Origin: Cylicocyclus nassatus
Lineage: Eukaryota > Nematoda > Chromadorea > Rhabditida > Strongylidae
DNA: 64,000 nucleotides
Assembly: GCA_958299035.1 (NCBI GenBank)
Contig: CATQJL010000112.1
Span: 10,082,880 to 10,146,879, forward strand
Direction: 5' to 3'
Shown here piece by piece: positions 10,933-22,222 of this stretch. A model generated the notes under the pieces. That model searched no databases. It had not been told where the DNA came from and saw nothing but the letters and a program-made list of their open reading frames with translations. The position numbers and the translations under genes are program-made. Numbering within the stretch: position 1 is the stretch's first letter; each line of letters opens with the position of its first letter.

Positions 10933-12309
10933 TTAGGTCGTTCCGAAAGTAATTTCGCTTTTTTCAAACGAGCGCCACATTTGATAGAACAAAGGTTTTT
11001 GAGAGGTATTGGATGCATTCGATGCAGAATTTCATTCTCTTTCAAACGGTTATGAAATTGTTGCAAAACAATAAATGAGCTTTCAGAAAATAACCAAAAT
11101 TTGCGAACCATGCTCTTTGAGATGGTCAAGTTTCACGATTTTTTAAAAACTTTCATATCAATCCTTAAAAGGAGTTCAAGTAACGATTCGATAGGGTAAA
11201 TCTTATAGAATACAGCACTGTTTTTTTCCTTTCCATATCTTGTCATTCCTTTTCAAAGGCAGCGTCCAGGCAGATCTGGACCTATGGGGCTTTTACGTGG
11301 AAAGTCCTTTTGGGGCCCTAACTAAGGCATTGCTCAAGCGGCAGCTCATGTAATGCTGTAACGGCTGAGATATTCCCCTCGAAACTGGACCCCGCGACCG
11401 TGTTTCCCATGCATTCATGGCGCAAAGCGTGGATCCTGGCGCGAAACTGCCATGAATCCATGCGAATACGTTCGGGGGGGGGGCTAGTTTCGAGGTGAAT
11501 ATCTCAGCCATTAGAGCACTACCTGAGCTGCCGCTTGGGCAGTGCCTTAGTTAGGGCCCCAAAAGTACTTTACACGTAAAAGCCCATAGGTCCAGATCTG
11601 CCTGGACGCTGCCTTTAACAGAATTTCAACTGATGCTGCCGATTTCCATACTTGGGCAGCCAAATCCTCGTAGAACATCAAAGGAAGAGCAGCTCGCACA
11701 CTATTCAATGCAGCATTTTCTCCTCTTTCTAACAGTGTTTTTTGTTTCCGATTCGTTTAGTTTCGGGATAAAATCATCATAACTCATTTTTTTAGGGAGC
11801 CCCAGGCTGTACCCGAAAAACTCGAAATTTGATATTTCGAACCCGTAAACCCTCACTTGCTTTGTAAAATTAATGCTAACTCATATACCATTTTGGTAGT
11901 CTCAATCCGAATAATTATGGTGTTTGATGCGATTGTGGCCGATGTGAGCCTGCCAAAATCCGATGGTTTTGTTGAAAAATCATTTAAAAAATTACTGCGA
12001 GCTTAGAGAAAGAGGAAAAAGTAGTACTGTGTTCTATAAGGTGTACTCTATCGAATTGTCACTTGAACTCCTTCTGAGGATTGATATGAAAGTTTTGAAA
12101 AAATTGTGAAACTTGATTATCTCAAAGAGCATGGGACGCAAATTTTGGTTATTTTCTGAAAGCTCATTGACTGTTTTGCAAAATTTTCATGAACATTAGA
12201 AAGAGAATGAAATTCTGCATCGAATGCCTCCAAGACCTCTTAGAAACCTTTGTTCGATTGAATGTGGCGCCCGTTTGAAAAAAGCGAAATTACTTACGGA
12301 TTGACTTAA
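10933..12309. mobile_element. Mariner-like foldback element with TA target duplication
   Basis: Ends are TTAGGTCGTTCCGAAAGT... on the left and the inverted ...ACTTACGGATTGACTTAA on the right, each next to TA (10931-10932 and 12310-12311). The TTAGGTCG-type start is that of mariner terminal repeats. Both arms of about 280 bp are inverted copies (10933-11222 against 12028-12309). No transposase frame remains. A second palindrome is nested at 11255-11616. Confidence 0.78.
11255..11616. mobile_element. Nested palindromic MITE
   Basis: Arms beginning AAAGGCAGCGTCCAGGCAG and ending with the inverse CTGGACGCTGCCTTT pair over about 145 bp each. The centre includes a G-run at about 11473. It lies inside the mariner-like foldback and interrupts neither arm. 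No TSD was recognised. Confidence 0.7.
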
Positions 12310-12313
12310 TATA

Positions 12314-12991
12314 CAGGGTGTCCGTAAAGTATGTATACACTGTTTGATCGTTAATATCTTTCTTCCCGACAGGTCTTTTGCCTTACTTCAGGTACCGTTT
12401 TGTAGAGCTGGCTTCAACTTAGATTTACAGTATAGAACGAATCATCTATCGCTTTCCACTACTGTATGATTACGGTACGAACTTCCAGCATATGGAACCA
12501 ATGTGAAATATACCACCTAACGAAATTTTCTTCAAAAAATCTGAAAAATTGTGTACTAGGGTTTTCGCGCACGCTGATTCCACCTAACAATTTTTTACAA
12601 GTGTTTTCGACTTTTTTGACGGTGTAATCACATTTCTGACAAATGCTGGGAATTTAGTTACTAGATTTACCAGGGATAACTTAGGAAAGAAGCATCACAG
12701 TAAAACGTGAATTTCAAATTCGAAGTCAGCGGCTCCCATTACCGTAGTATAAGAGTTTTTGGCTTGTTTGGTCTTGTTCCGAGGCAGAATATAGCCTCCA
12801 ATGGCCTAAAATCTTGGTCGAAGTTCGTACCGTAATCTTACAGTAATGGAAAGCGGTAGATGATTCGCTCCATACGATAAATCTAAGTTGAAGCCAGCTC
12901 TACAAAACGGTACCTGAAGCAAGACAAAAGACTTGTTGGGAAGAAAGATATTAACGATCAAACAGTGTATACATACTTTACGGACGCCCTG
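12314..12991. mobile_element. 678-bp foldback MITE, CAGGGTGTCC family, copy 1
   Basis: Left end CAGGGTGTCCGTAAAGTATG, right end its inverse ...CATACTTTACGGACGCCCTG, with TA on both sides (12312-12313, 12992-12993). The arms pair over about 190 bp (the TTTGATCGTTAATATCTTTC block and the ACGGTACGAACTTC block both recur inverted). The same family is at 36847-37523, almost identical in length. TA TSDs suggest a Tc1/mariner-mobilised element. No ORF. Confidence 0.85.
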
Positions 12992-12993
12992 TA

Positions 12994-13556
12994 TATGCTT
13001 GATAAATGCTTATTAAGGAAGCTGGTTGAGTTTTATATATGCCGGTAGAAAGAATAGGAAGTAAGCGTTACTGAAAAGTCCAGCTATGGTACCACTCATA
13101 GCTTAACGACAACCTTTACACGTTTCGGACCGGTGCTGCACATGGTGCAGCACGCTGCTTTCAAGGATCTTTTTGACGTTTACAGGAGGTTTTCTTTTAG
13201 TTCAAGGTTATCAAGTCAAAGACCTAAACTTCTACTTTTCAGATGACTCTGTAGAGTTGTGCCGCCGATATTTGTTTAGGAGATATGGGCACAAATCGAA
13301 CAGCAGTTGCAACGAAGTGCGGCAACGCGAACGACCCTTGCGACGTCGCAACTTTCCTTTGCTTCGATATCAAAGAGAAAAACCATAGTTTCAATACTGA
13401 TGTGTACTGTCCACATCATAAATACTTTTGGATACTAATAGAAACTGAGTTCTTGTTCCTATCTATCAGAAAAGCACAGAATTCCTTCTCAAGTGGCAGA
13501 ATTCAAACACTTCGAATTCACTCAGAAATTTGGGTATGGAGCTTATCCGAAACTAG
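12994..13556. other. No firm gene; weak exon-like frame
   Basis: Between TTTTCAG at about 13240 and the next repeat there are frames with Cys (for example a CGNANDPCD stretch), but no donor or homology that I can defend. Confidence 0.25.
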
Positions 13557-14130
13557 CTGGTTTACCCGGCTCCGCCGTATGTTCCGAATAGAAAATTCCA
13601 TTTCTCAACCGATCTGGACCAAACTTGGCACACATACACTTCGGGCCCCGGCGGGTGTCACAGTCCACTTTTCGTTGTCGATCGATGTCGATTTTATCGA
13701 TTTTTTGCAAAATTGAGCTAGGGGGCTGGAATTTGGCAGAGGGGTGTAATCGAGCTTGCTCGATTACCCCCCTGTGCCAACTCCCAGCCCCGTAGCTCAA
13801 ATTTTGCAAAAAATCGATAAAATCGATAAAAGTAATGCACGATTTTAAAAAATAATATTGTATTCGGAATCCCCATGCTCACTTACCCCCCCCCCCCTGT
13901 GCCAACTCCCAGCCCCTAGCTCAAATTTTGCAAAAAATCGATAAAATCGATATCGATCGATACGAAAAGTAGCCTATGACACCCGCCGGGGACCGAAGTG
14001 TATGTGTGCCAAGTTTGGTCCCGATCGGTTCAGAAATGGAATTTTCTATTCGGAACATACGTACACACATACAGACATACAGACAGACAAACAGACATTC
14101 AGCTTTATATATAAGATTAGGAATTGCTGA
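13557..14130. repeat. Inverted repeat ending in a CAGACA-rich tail
   Basis: The segment ATGTTCCGAATAGAAAATTCC (13579 onward, first 20 bases decisive) recurs inverted at about 14035-14062, each followed inward by text of the type ACACTTCGG...CCCGGCGGGTG. The centre holds two copies of a dispersed unit (TGCCAACTCCCAGCCCC, then GCTCAAATTTTGCAAAAAAT). The right flank is a short (CAGA)-rich stretch ending TATATATAAGATT, a frequent tail of strongylid repeats. Confidence 0.65.
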
Positions 14131-14932
14131 ATCAAAATAATTTTGAAACCTACCTTTTTCAACGTTTTTCCTCTTTTTATTTTCAGTGCCACTTTTTCTT
14201 TTGATTAGAAAAAAATGTAAATTACCTTTCTACTCTACTTGCCAGGGAGACGATGCACTGTTCGTTTATTGTATTCTTTCTGTTTACTTTCTGAGTTTAT
14301 GGCTTCCTCTCAGGCTTAGAAATCGAACAATTTTTTAGCTCGTTGCTTTATATAGCAAGATTGTCTGGCATCTGTAAATTATGGCTTGTTGGATTTATCT
14401 CTCTTTTGAGATATATCGTCAAGAAAAAATATTCGATCAACAATTTCTTCTTACGAACGAACTCTCTTTTCACATCTACCATTTCTTGTAATAAGCCTAC
14501 ATTTCGAATTCAATCAATGTGTACTATCCTTTTTTCCCTTTGTATATCCATCAATTTTTCCTGATTAAATAGGATTGATCTCTGCTTATGCGTTTCTTCA
14601 AAATTTTAGCTTTAGCTTCCTTACCATTGTGAAACCTCCTACCTTAACAAGACCCTAGCAGCAAGACACCTCGCGTTATATCGATTACCCTTTCTTATTC
14701 TATGCGTAAATCACAACAAGCTATTCCAAAATGCATTGTTGAAGATTTTTTTTCATGCATCATCAGCAAATGCCCAAACATGGAGGGAACGAAGGAAAAC
14801 GTCAACGTATGTATGTATATATGTATGTATGTACAAAATGGATGGATGGATCGACGATCAACTACTGTTTGCTACATAGCATATCACTTAAAAGTGGCTT
14901 ATACATCAAGCCCTTCATCCCGCTCTAGCCTC
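14131..14932. other. No supported gene; small microsatellite
   Basis: AT-rich, with a GTAT/ATGT microsatellite at about 14807-14832. No exon signals recognised. Confidence 0.4.
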
Positions 14933-15037
14933 ATTGAGACTTTGATCAAATGCATGCAATCAGCAGTGGCATGTACGGTGCTTTGAGCACTGTACATACC
15001 ACTGGTGATTGCATGCATTTGATCAAAGTCTTAATGT
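14933..15037. repeat. 105-bp near-perfect hairpin
   Basis: Left arm from CATTGAGACTTTGATC and right arm GATCAAAGTCTTAATG pair over about 50 bases (including GCATGCAATCA...TGATTGCATGC), leaving only a few bases of loop. This is longer and more perfect than a typical pre-miRNA and is more likely a tiny foldback MITE. Confidence 0.65.
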
Positions 15038-15379
15038 GTCCGTGAAGTCTTAAGGATGAATACGCACTAAATACAATACATAACTTTATTCTGCCCAGTT
15101 CATCCCCATCTGATATTATATTACCAAATTATGTGTGAGAATTCAAGCGCTATGGAAGTGAAGCTGAGTCTACTTTTATGTTATGTGTACATCGCCTTAT
15201 TTCCTAATCATGTGAAAATCTTTCTTTCTATATAGCACATTACACTTGTGTAATTTATCAAATAAAATGAACAAATAAACCAAACGCTTCAAGCCATCTG
15301 CAAACAGCTGCGGGGCAGTCGAAAGAATTCCAAATTAAGGTTGGAATACATTAAGGTTTACTTCACTCCCACTTGCTGT

Positions 15380-16200
15380 TCATCACTGTGATGAACGCCG
15401 GGACGGAACCGCTTAGTTGAACCTCCTTTGACACCTCTTTACGCAGGTGATGTGGTCTTGATAGCACGTAAAAAGAGTTTCACGACGAGGTACGAAATCG
15501 GAGAAACGGGCTAGATTTGTGTGGCTTGGAGCTCAACACCAGGATGACCGAATATGGACGTTTGGAAACAAACTCCCGCTACCATGAAACAAACTCCCAC
15601 TGCCACAAGCAGCGATTGTGAAGAGCCAAAGAAAACAAATGCAAGTACCAGGGCAATCACATCTCAGCGGATGGAGGCCTACACGAGGAGCTCGCAGGCA
15701 GGATGAACGCAGCATGTATGAGATGGAGAGCTTCACAGAAGTTCTGTGCGACAAAAGAGTGGCACCTCACGTCCCAACTGTACCGAACCGTTATCCACTC
15801 AGCAGCACTGTATGGCAGGAAGCAGAGTAGGTGGGTCGAGGAGCGCAAGCTCAATGTCATGGAAACAAGGATGCTACGATGGACCTTAGCAGTCACAGTG
15901 AAGCATCACATCTGCAGACCATACTGGTGCAAAGGAAAGTAGCTCCAGTTACCAAGAACATGCAGGTAAAAAGGCCTCGATCGTATGAGCATGTGCGCAG
16001 AAGTAATGCAAGTCACGTCACAAGGTTAGCACAGCCGTGGAGGCAAGGCAAAAGACCTAGAGGTAGGCCCAAGATGAGGTGGATGGATAGATTCAAAGTC
16101 GACCTGCGAGACTTGATACAGACAAAGATCTTGCTTCAAAAAATGGAGACACTCGACAAGAAAAGCAAGCCCTGCATAAGCGGAACACTGCGAGGGTAAA
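15380..16200 (+). pseudogene. RTE-type LINE relic, reverse transcriptase C-terminal half
   Basis: Spread over several frames. The FADD box survives as YAGDVVLIA at about 15440-15468, with the first catalytic Asp lost. Next come MRWRASQKF, LYRTVIHSAALYG, VMETRMLRWTL and, near the end, GKRPRGRPKMRWMDR. This order is that of RTE/BovB-like C-terminal domains. Frameshifts and stops throughout show that it is dead. It is of a different lineage from the copy at 6581, judging by the motif wording. Confidence 0.85.
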
Positions 16201-16784
16201 AAATAAAATGTTATAGCGGCGATCGTATTCGTGGGCCTGAAGAGGCCGTTGCGTAATTTGTTGGCGCCAAAAGGCCCTTGGGTTGGAGCTTCAGTCATCG
16301 AAAATCATCCAGAAATTGTCCTCAAAAGTTGTAGGGAGTTCTCAAGAATGATGGCCTTCGAGTGTTTGTAGTAGGTGACGGTGAGCAGTCATTACTTTTT
16401 ACCAGGTACAAAAGTGAGGTGGTCATCCTGTGCCAGCTCAAGAATGAAGGCAGCGGGGGAATCGCCTTTCACTATCGCGTTCTCCTTTTCAGTTTCTACG
16501 GAAAATCTACACTAAGCTATGGGGGATGGAGGACATTCTTACAACAGGAGATGGACTATGCTTGATGCACAAGGACTGGATACTAGGATCGTGGCTGGCG
16601 GCTAAGGAATGGCTGTCGCTAAAGGCGCCTTGAACCGCTGACTCCAGATCTGTCGACATATGCTCAACGATTTTTCAGAAGATGTGTGCGATTGGTTTTC
16701 AAAAGTTTGCAACGTGATTAGAGTGCCCAACATCTCTTTAGAGGCAGTGTCCGAGCAAAAACTCGACCTTGAGATTTTTGCTTA
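16201..16784. other. No supported gene
   Basis: Probably the decayed flank of the preceding LINE. Nothing specific recognised. Confidence 0.35.
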
Positions 16785-17155
16785 CCCAGGCCTATTCGTT
16801 ACGCTGAATCCGAAAATGCACATGGGAAAGCGCGAAAACGGCTAAAAACGGCTCTAATACGGAAGGGAAATCAGCAGGTGGGCGGGGTCCTCCCCACTTT
16901 GAATTCATGCTCCCAGTTTCCAGAGCGATCTTCTCGGTTCCGATTTCAAGTCAAGCAGTCGCACCTGGCCGGTAGAGAGGAGATCTTAGGGCGCTAGAGG
17001 AATTGGGAAGATCGCTCCAGAAGCTGGGACTGCGAAATTCACAGTGAGGAAGACCCCGCCCACTTTTAATTTCCCTCCTGCGTTAGAGCCCTTTTTTGCC
17101 GTTTTTGCGCTTTCCAATGTGGTTTTCGGATTCAGCATAGTGAATAGGCCCGGGT
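16785..17155. repeat. Palindromic MITE
   Basis: Left end ACCCAGGCCTATTCGTTACG and right end ...AATAGGCCCGGGT are inverted copies. The arms share GCTGAATCCGAAAATG/CATTTTCGGATTCAGC-type text, AAAAACGGC and a GTGGGCGGGGTC block. About 370 bp with no coding capacity. TSD not determined (TTA/TAA flank possible). Confidence 0.7.
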
Positions 17156-18219
17156 AAGCACACAAGACTATGCTTCTTTAGTAGCTTCCACAAAAGATTA
17201 AAATTATTATGAAAAGTTGCATAAACTTCCGGCTTATAGTGGTCATCCTACCCTATTGTTCGCACTGTAGAAAACCTCTGAATTTTTATGGAAGCATGCA
17301 ATTAAGAACACGAAGATGAGAGTAGCTCTGTTACAAGTTCAGCTGTGAATCTCTCGAATTTTTGCGAGACTGCACGAAGCCTTCAGGGGAGTTGATCTGA
17401 TTTTCCAATTTCAGAAGTGAGAAGATGGTCCTAACTGTGGAACAGGGCTTGGCATAGCCTGGCACCGGGTCAAGCTGGATATCTTTTGGTACAAAAGCCA
17501 AAGGTAATATCGTTTTCGTGGCCGTAAAGACACAATAATTGCTGTTCAGAATTTGGTCAAGGGGGACTTCTTGCAAAATTTTCAAGATCAAAGGGAACTT
17601 CGTTTGGTGCCAGCTCGTGCCGAGCCCTGCTGTGGAATGCTAGGAACTTGATCATCTTACCGGCATCAAAAGCAGTGTGTGAAAGCTAGCCACACGCAGT
17701 AGCTGACTAGAGAACGGTTAGAAGTCAAAGTGGCCAACCCGAACAAGCTGCAAAGCATGCGATGCCGCATAGAACGCTGACCTCAAATCTATCTTCCATA
17801 TCTAAAGAGCGCCTTTGTAGGCGAAATTACGAGCAGCTTTACTGCGAGTGCGAGAAAATCGCACACAAAGCGAAATTGGGTATGTTATTGCCCTTTTAGC
17901 TTACCTCTAGATACGTTCATATGAAGCGAACTAGTTGCATGTTCTGTCTAGCACTGAGCCTAATGGCTCAGTACAGCCAAGTTACACGAACATGAACGAT
18001 TTCTTAGCAAAATAATGGCCTCTAATGGCTTATAATTTCATCCACAAAAGCGTTCTGCAAGTAAGGAAGACATCAGAGTCAGCGTTTTATGCTGCATCCA
18101 ATAATATGCAGCTTGCTTGAATTGGCTACTTCGATTTCTGGCCATTCCCTTGTGAGTTTTGATAAAATATTTTTATGAATAGATGACTCCACAGTTCCGA
18201 GGATTGTGGAATTCTAACG
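17156..18219. other. No supported gene
   Basis: No recognisable frames, repeats or RNA genes. Flanked by a MITE and a LINE relic. Confidence 0.4.
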
Positions 18220-18475
18220 GGATCGCCAACTGCCTTTCGTTCTGTCTTTCGTCGACTATGAAGAAACATCTGGTAACGCTAAGACAAACACATTCCTACC
18301 GGCGCTAGTGAATTGTAAGAAGTGGATCCATCCGATATAATAGCGTTGGCCGGCTGCTAAAAGGGCTGTCCGACAGCGATACTTTTATTTCATTGCTTCC
18401 CATACTAGCTAAAAGTAGAATTCGCCAAAACAACGCAGTATCGCTGAAGCTGTTTGTCACTGCGAAGATGTGTTT
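18220..18475 (+). pseudogene. RTE LINE relic, reverse transcriptase core
   Basis: Conceptual translation gives LPFVLSFVDYEE, then LPALVNCKKW, then with frameshifts the region equivalent to the [11 protein letters not shown] block (QRSIAEAV at nucleotides about 18430-18460). Order and spacing match 8735-8975 of the complete element. Heavily mutated, about 250 bp. It is far too decayed to be a product of the 6581 copy. Confidence 0.7.
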
Positions 18476-20577
18476 GCATTCTGTGCCGCTGCTCTTCTTA
18501 GGGTGGTTTTTTACAGCAAATCCTAAATTCTTACAAGGATCTTCAACTTTTCTTTCATTTTGTGTATTATTTGCCTTGGCAGTGCTCGTACAGATACTTC
18601 AAACGACTTCGACAATGTTTTGCTACTAATCAGTTTTTGTTGTGCCGTGATTAATAAAATGAAGCAGTGGCGTGTGCAGAGTCGAAGCTTCTCTTGCATA
18701 ATGAGGTCATCTGCTACCTAGCCGCTGGTCCGGTTCTGAACTACTTTCTTCGCGCCATTCTCTCGTTTAGTAATAATTGCTCGTTTTACGAGGTATTTGA
18801 AATTGGAGTCGAAGTTCCTGTGCGGCAAGCACAGCGAATCACTTCGTAAGAGAAGCTAAGTCTCGTAGATCTTCGGACTTGATCGAGGTCATTTGTGCAA
18901 TATAAAAGAACTTGTTTCAAAAGCTGCAGATATATGGAGATTTGCAAGCCCAGGCACTTTTAAATTGCTCGTGTTGATTTTGATGGAATTGAACATCAGA
19001 CACAAGAAAGAAGCTATATTGTCAAATTACTATTGTCAACAGCGCAAAAGTCTAAATAAAATAAGCAGTGACAAATGGCAAAGAGGGATTTCTTCATTGC
19101 TAAGCAGGGAATTATTAGAACTTAACCCAGCCATACCAAACATCCTGTATGCCATAGGACACGTCTTGAAACGCTGATCATAAATATATGTAATTATCTG
19201 CCAGTTGACTATCTGGGAGGAGTTATGAGCGTTCTAATATGCGAGCAATTTGTCAAGTGTTTCGTGGCGCATGCTCCACGAAATAGGTTTCAAAACATTA
19301 ATTTAGGTTTTTGATGAGTGTGCTTTTACCTTGTAATTAAAATAACCACAGCCACTGTAACTCATGACGCCATCAAGCTGCCCTTCAAGGAAATATATTT
19401 GTCGAAACTCGAGAAATTTCTCGGATTTTGACGCTCGTAACTCCTCCCAGATAGTCGCTTGTCAGATAAAAAACATATGTTTGGAATCAGCGTTCTAAGG
19501 CGAGTCCGAATATACACAGCTTGTTTGAAATGGCTGAGTTAAGTTCTGACCATTTCCTCGTAAGTTCTGTATTAGCTTGCTGCGCAACTCCTGCCATTTT
19601 TTGCCTGGTGCTCGCAGCTAAGAGGTTTTCGTATTTGATGTACATTTTCTAATTGAATGTGGAAGTCTCCGTTTGACGAAATTGCAGGCCCAAGACCCCC
19701 AGGATTCCAGAAAACAGTTTTTCCCAAAAAACGTATTTCTGTAAGAGAATCTCCACAGTGCTTCCGTCAAGTCAGGCGCTTATATTGATTACCGATTAGG
19801 CTAATAAGGGTGGAGTAGGCTAACATATGCGCAAACTCACTGATGTAAAACTCGTCTAGTTTTTAGTGGTCGTTGTCGAGTTATATTCATTTAAGTAAAT
19901 GTTCTACAAGAAACAGCTTTTGACAATCGATGAGTCCAACGTTGCAGGTGTTAGGGTAAGAAAGGAGCCGGCACCCACCTAATTAGTACTTTTCACCATT
20001 TTTCATCAGATACAAAAATCTCCTGTTTGAAAATGGACGTAAATGCGTGTACTGAATGGAGGTCCAAAGGCGGCTTTTATCTGCTTATATAAACGTCAGC
20101 GCAACGAAGATTTCATGGACTCTTTTCAGCTATTAAAAGCCTTCAAAATTTTCTTTACCATTAATGATACTTGAATATGCCGCCAGTTCTTATAGGGGAG
20201 CATCATCATGTCAGAAATTCAGATTAAAAATTGTAAGGTTTTGAATTCTTGCTTTTCTCAAATGGCGTTCTTTGTAAGGCTTAATTTTTTTGATAGTCAG
20301 AAAGTGCACAAAAACTGAGTTTGAAAAAGTTGAATCTAGAAGTCAATATTTTGACTTGTGAAATAATGGTCAGAAATGCATCTATACACCAAGCTAGTGC
20401 ATCCATCTAACAATGCGTGGTTGCAGCGGAGCATGATGCATTTGAATGAAAGCCACAAATTTGCTTTCTCAACTTTTAAATGATTTTTCTGACTAGAACA
20501 GCATGATCCCGCCATTAATAACCGGATTTTGCCCACATTGAATAAAATGCACATGGTTTAGCACATCTACGAAACGA
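18476..20577. other. No supported gene; one small palindrome
   Basis: A foldback lies at about 19198-19470: TGACTATCTGGGAGGAGTTA recurs inverted as TAACTCCTCCCAGATAGTCG, with related flanks. The remainder is AT-rich with no convincing exons. Confidence 0.4.
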
Positions 20578-21136
20578 GGAATTGCCGACAAAGCCACAAG
20601 AACGGTTTATAATTTCTTTAGAGCATTTGAAAACAAAGATGTAGCTGTCTTCTTGCAAGCGTATAAGTCGTTCATAAGACCCATGTTGGAATATGGTACC
20701 GTGATTTACAATCTATATTGGTGCAAAACATTGAACTATATTGAGAAAGTTCAGAACAACTTCACTCGGAAACCCTTCATACAACACAGGTTTTCATTAT
20801 GATCTCATTCCAAACGGAAACATCCGGAATACAAATTTGGAACTTTCTTCACTTGCCTACAGAAGGCGCAAATTTGATACTGTGATGGCTCATAAGATGG
20901 CATACGGTACATGTGGATTAGAATTCAAGAAGTTTTTCCCAACCAGAACATCCAATACAAGGGGAGGTAGTAGAAAGCTCATTATCCCTAGAGCTAGGTT
21001 AAAGCTACACAAGGAATTCTTCACTTGCCGTGTCGTTCAAGACATAGATAGGCTTTTGAGGCGGCATTTGTTTCCTGCAAAGTTATCCCAGTTTGAGGCT
21101 GTTCTCAGGAATTATCTGCAGTCCAATAATAGCTAA
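20578..21136 (+). pseudogene. CR1-like LINE relic, reverse transcriptase C-terminus
   Basis: Reads ADKATRTVYNFFRAF, then SFIRPMLEYGTVIYN and IEKVQNNFTRK, and after one frameshift near 20768 continues open to the stop at 21134-21136 with LAYRRRKFDTVMAHK, TRGGSRKLIIPRARL and FFTCRVV. This succession is typical of the thumb and C-terminal region of CR1/Jockey-superfamily LINEs. It is 5' truncated. A (TGAAA)-like tail at about 21315-21342 probably marks the element 3' end, as in CR1-type elements. Confidence 0.82.
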
Positions 21137-21345
21137 ATCTGATTTACTTGTTCTTTCACATAATCTTGCAGTTTACGTGTTGTTGTGCCATTAACTGATC
21201 TTCTTATTGTGTTCATGCAATCCTCGATATTTATGTGTTGTTGTTTTGGTTTTTATTGATGTTTTATAGTTCGTGTTTTTTTAACATAGGGTTATGTCTA
21301 CGAATAAATTAAGTGAATTGAAATAAAATGAAATGAAATGAGGAA

Positions 21346-22181
21346 GACGACAAAGCAAGTAGAAGATTTTGAAGCTGATATCTATCTACCGCGCAGTACT
21401 TTTGACAATGCAGAGATATTGATTCATTTTGGTGTGAATTCAAGAGAAAAGAATCCCAAATTGCGGCGGAATCTGAAATAACTTGCATATCAATAGATGC
21501 GGCTTCTGATTTCAAATCCGAAGGAAACCAGGATAAGTCCAGCGCTGAATCTCTCGGTGTTATGCCTTGAAAAAGTGTAGCGCATAGATGTGCTTTCAGT
21601 TTGTGCGGAATACACATAGTTGCTCTGATAGGCTCCACAATTTCAAGAGGTCGAAACAGAGGCTTCCTGCGTATAAGTTTCCGAACTTATGCTCTTTCCT
21701 GCTGCCTGTTCATTTCTATTTTTATTGGTTATCAAGAGGTTACCTCGATAGTGTGTCTTTTTAGCTTAGCCTTGTGTCACCCATTACTTTGAAGCTTAAT
21801 GAGTGACTGGGGCTACAAAAACATTCATTTCTTTGTTCGTTTCTACCCTCTAATTTCATTTCAGTGCATGTTATGCTGTTCTTGTTGTATGTCTGAGAGC
21901 GCGCAATAAATTGATAAATAAATGTCAACAAATGCGTAATAACAAATAAACAAATTTGAACGATTAAACAGAGTTGTACGCGAACCGTTGCGGTCTATGC
22001 AAACAATAGCTATTCGTCATTTCTGCCGCATTCCACACGAAGATCCTACAGGATTAGAGCAATAGATTACTGCTTAGATACAAAACAATTAGGCGGCGAC
22101 TTGTTTCCAGCATTTTCACTCATCGCTCACTGATCCAGAATTTCGATAGGCGTTGAAAGTAGGCGTGTCCGATGATGAGCG
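21346..22181. other. Upstream region of the collagen gene
   Basis: No gene recognised. The last few hundred bases presumably hold the collagen regulatory region; only the TATA box can be identified. Confidence 0.4.
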
Positions 22182-22188
22182 TATAAAA
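22182..22188 (+). promoter_or_regulatory. TATA box of the collagen gene
   Basis: TATAAAA lies 35 bases before the initiating ATG at 22223, so the transcription start would be only about 5-15 bases upstream of translation. This compact layout is common in nematode cuticle collagen genes. Confidence 0.65.
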
Positions 22189-22222
22189 GAGTCCTCATAA
22201 CAAGTTGTAAAACATCGCAGTC

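Noticed and set aside
14933..15037. Possible miRNA precursor
   Set aside because: Arms of about 50 bp with near-perfect pairing and almost no loop fit a small foldback element better.
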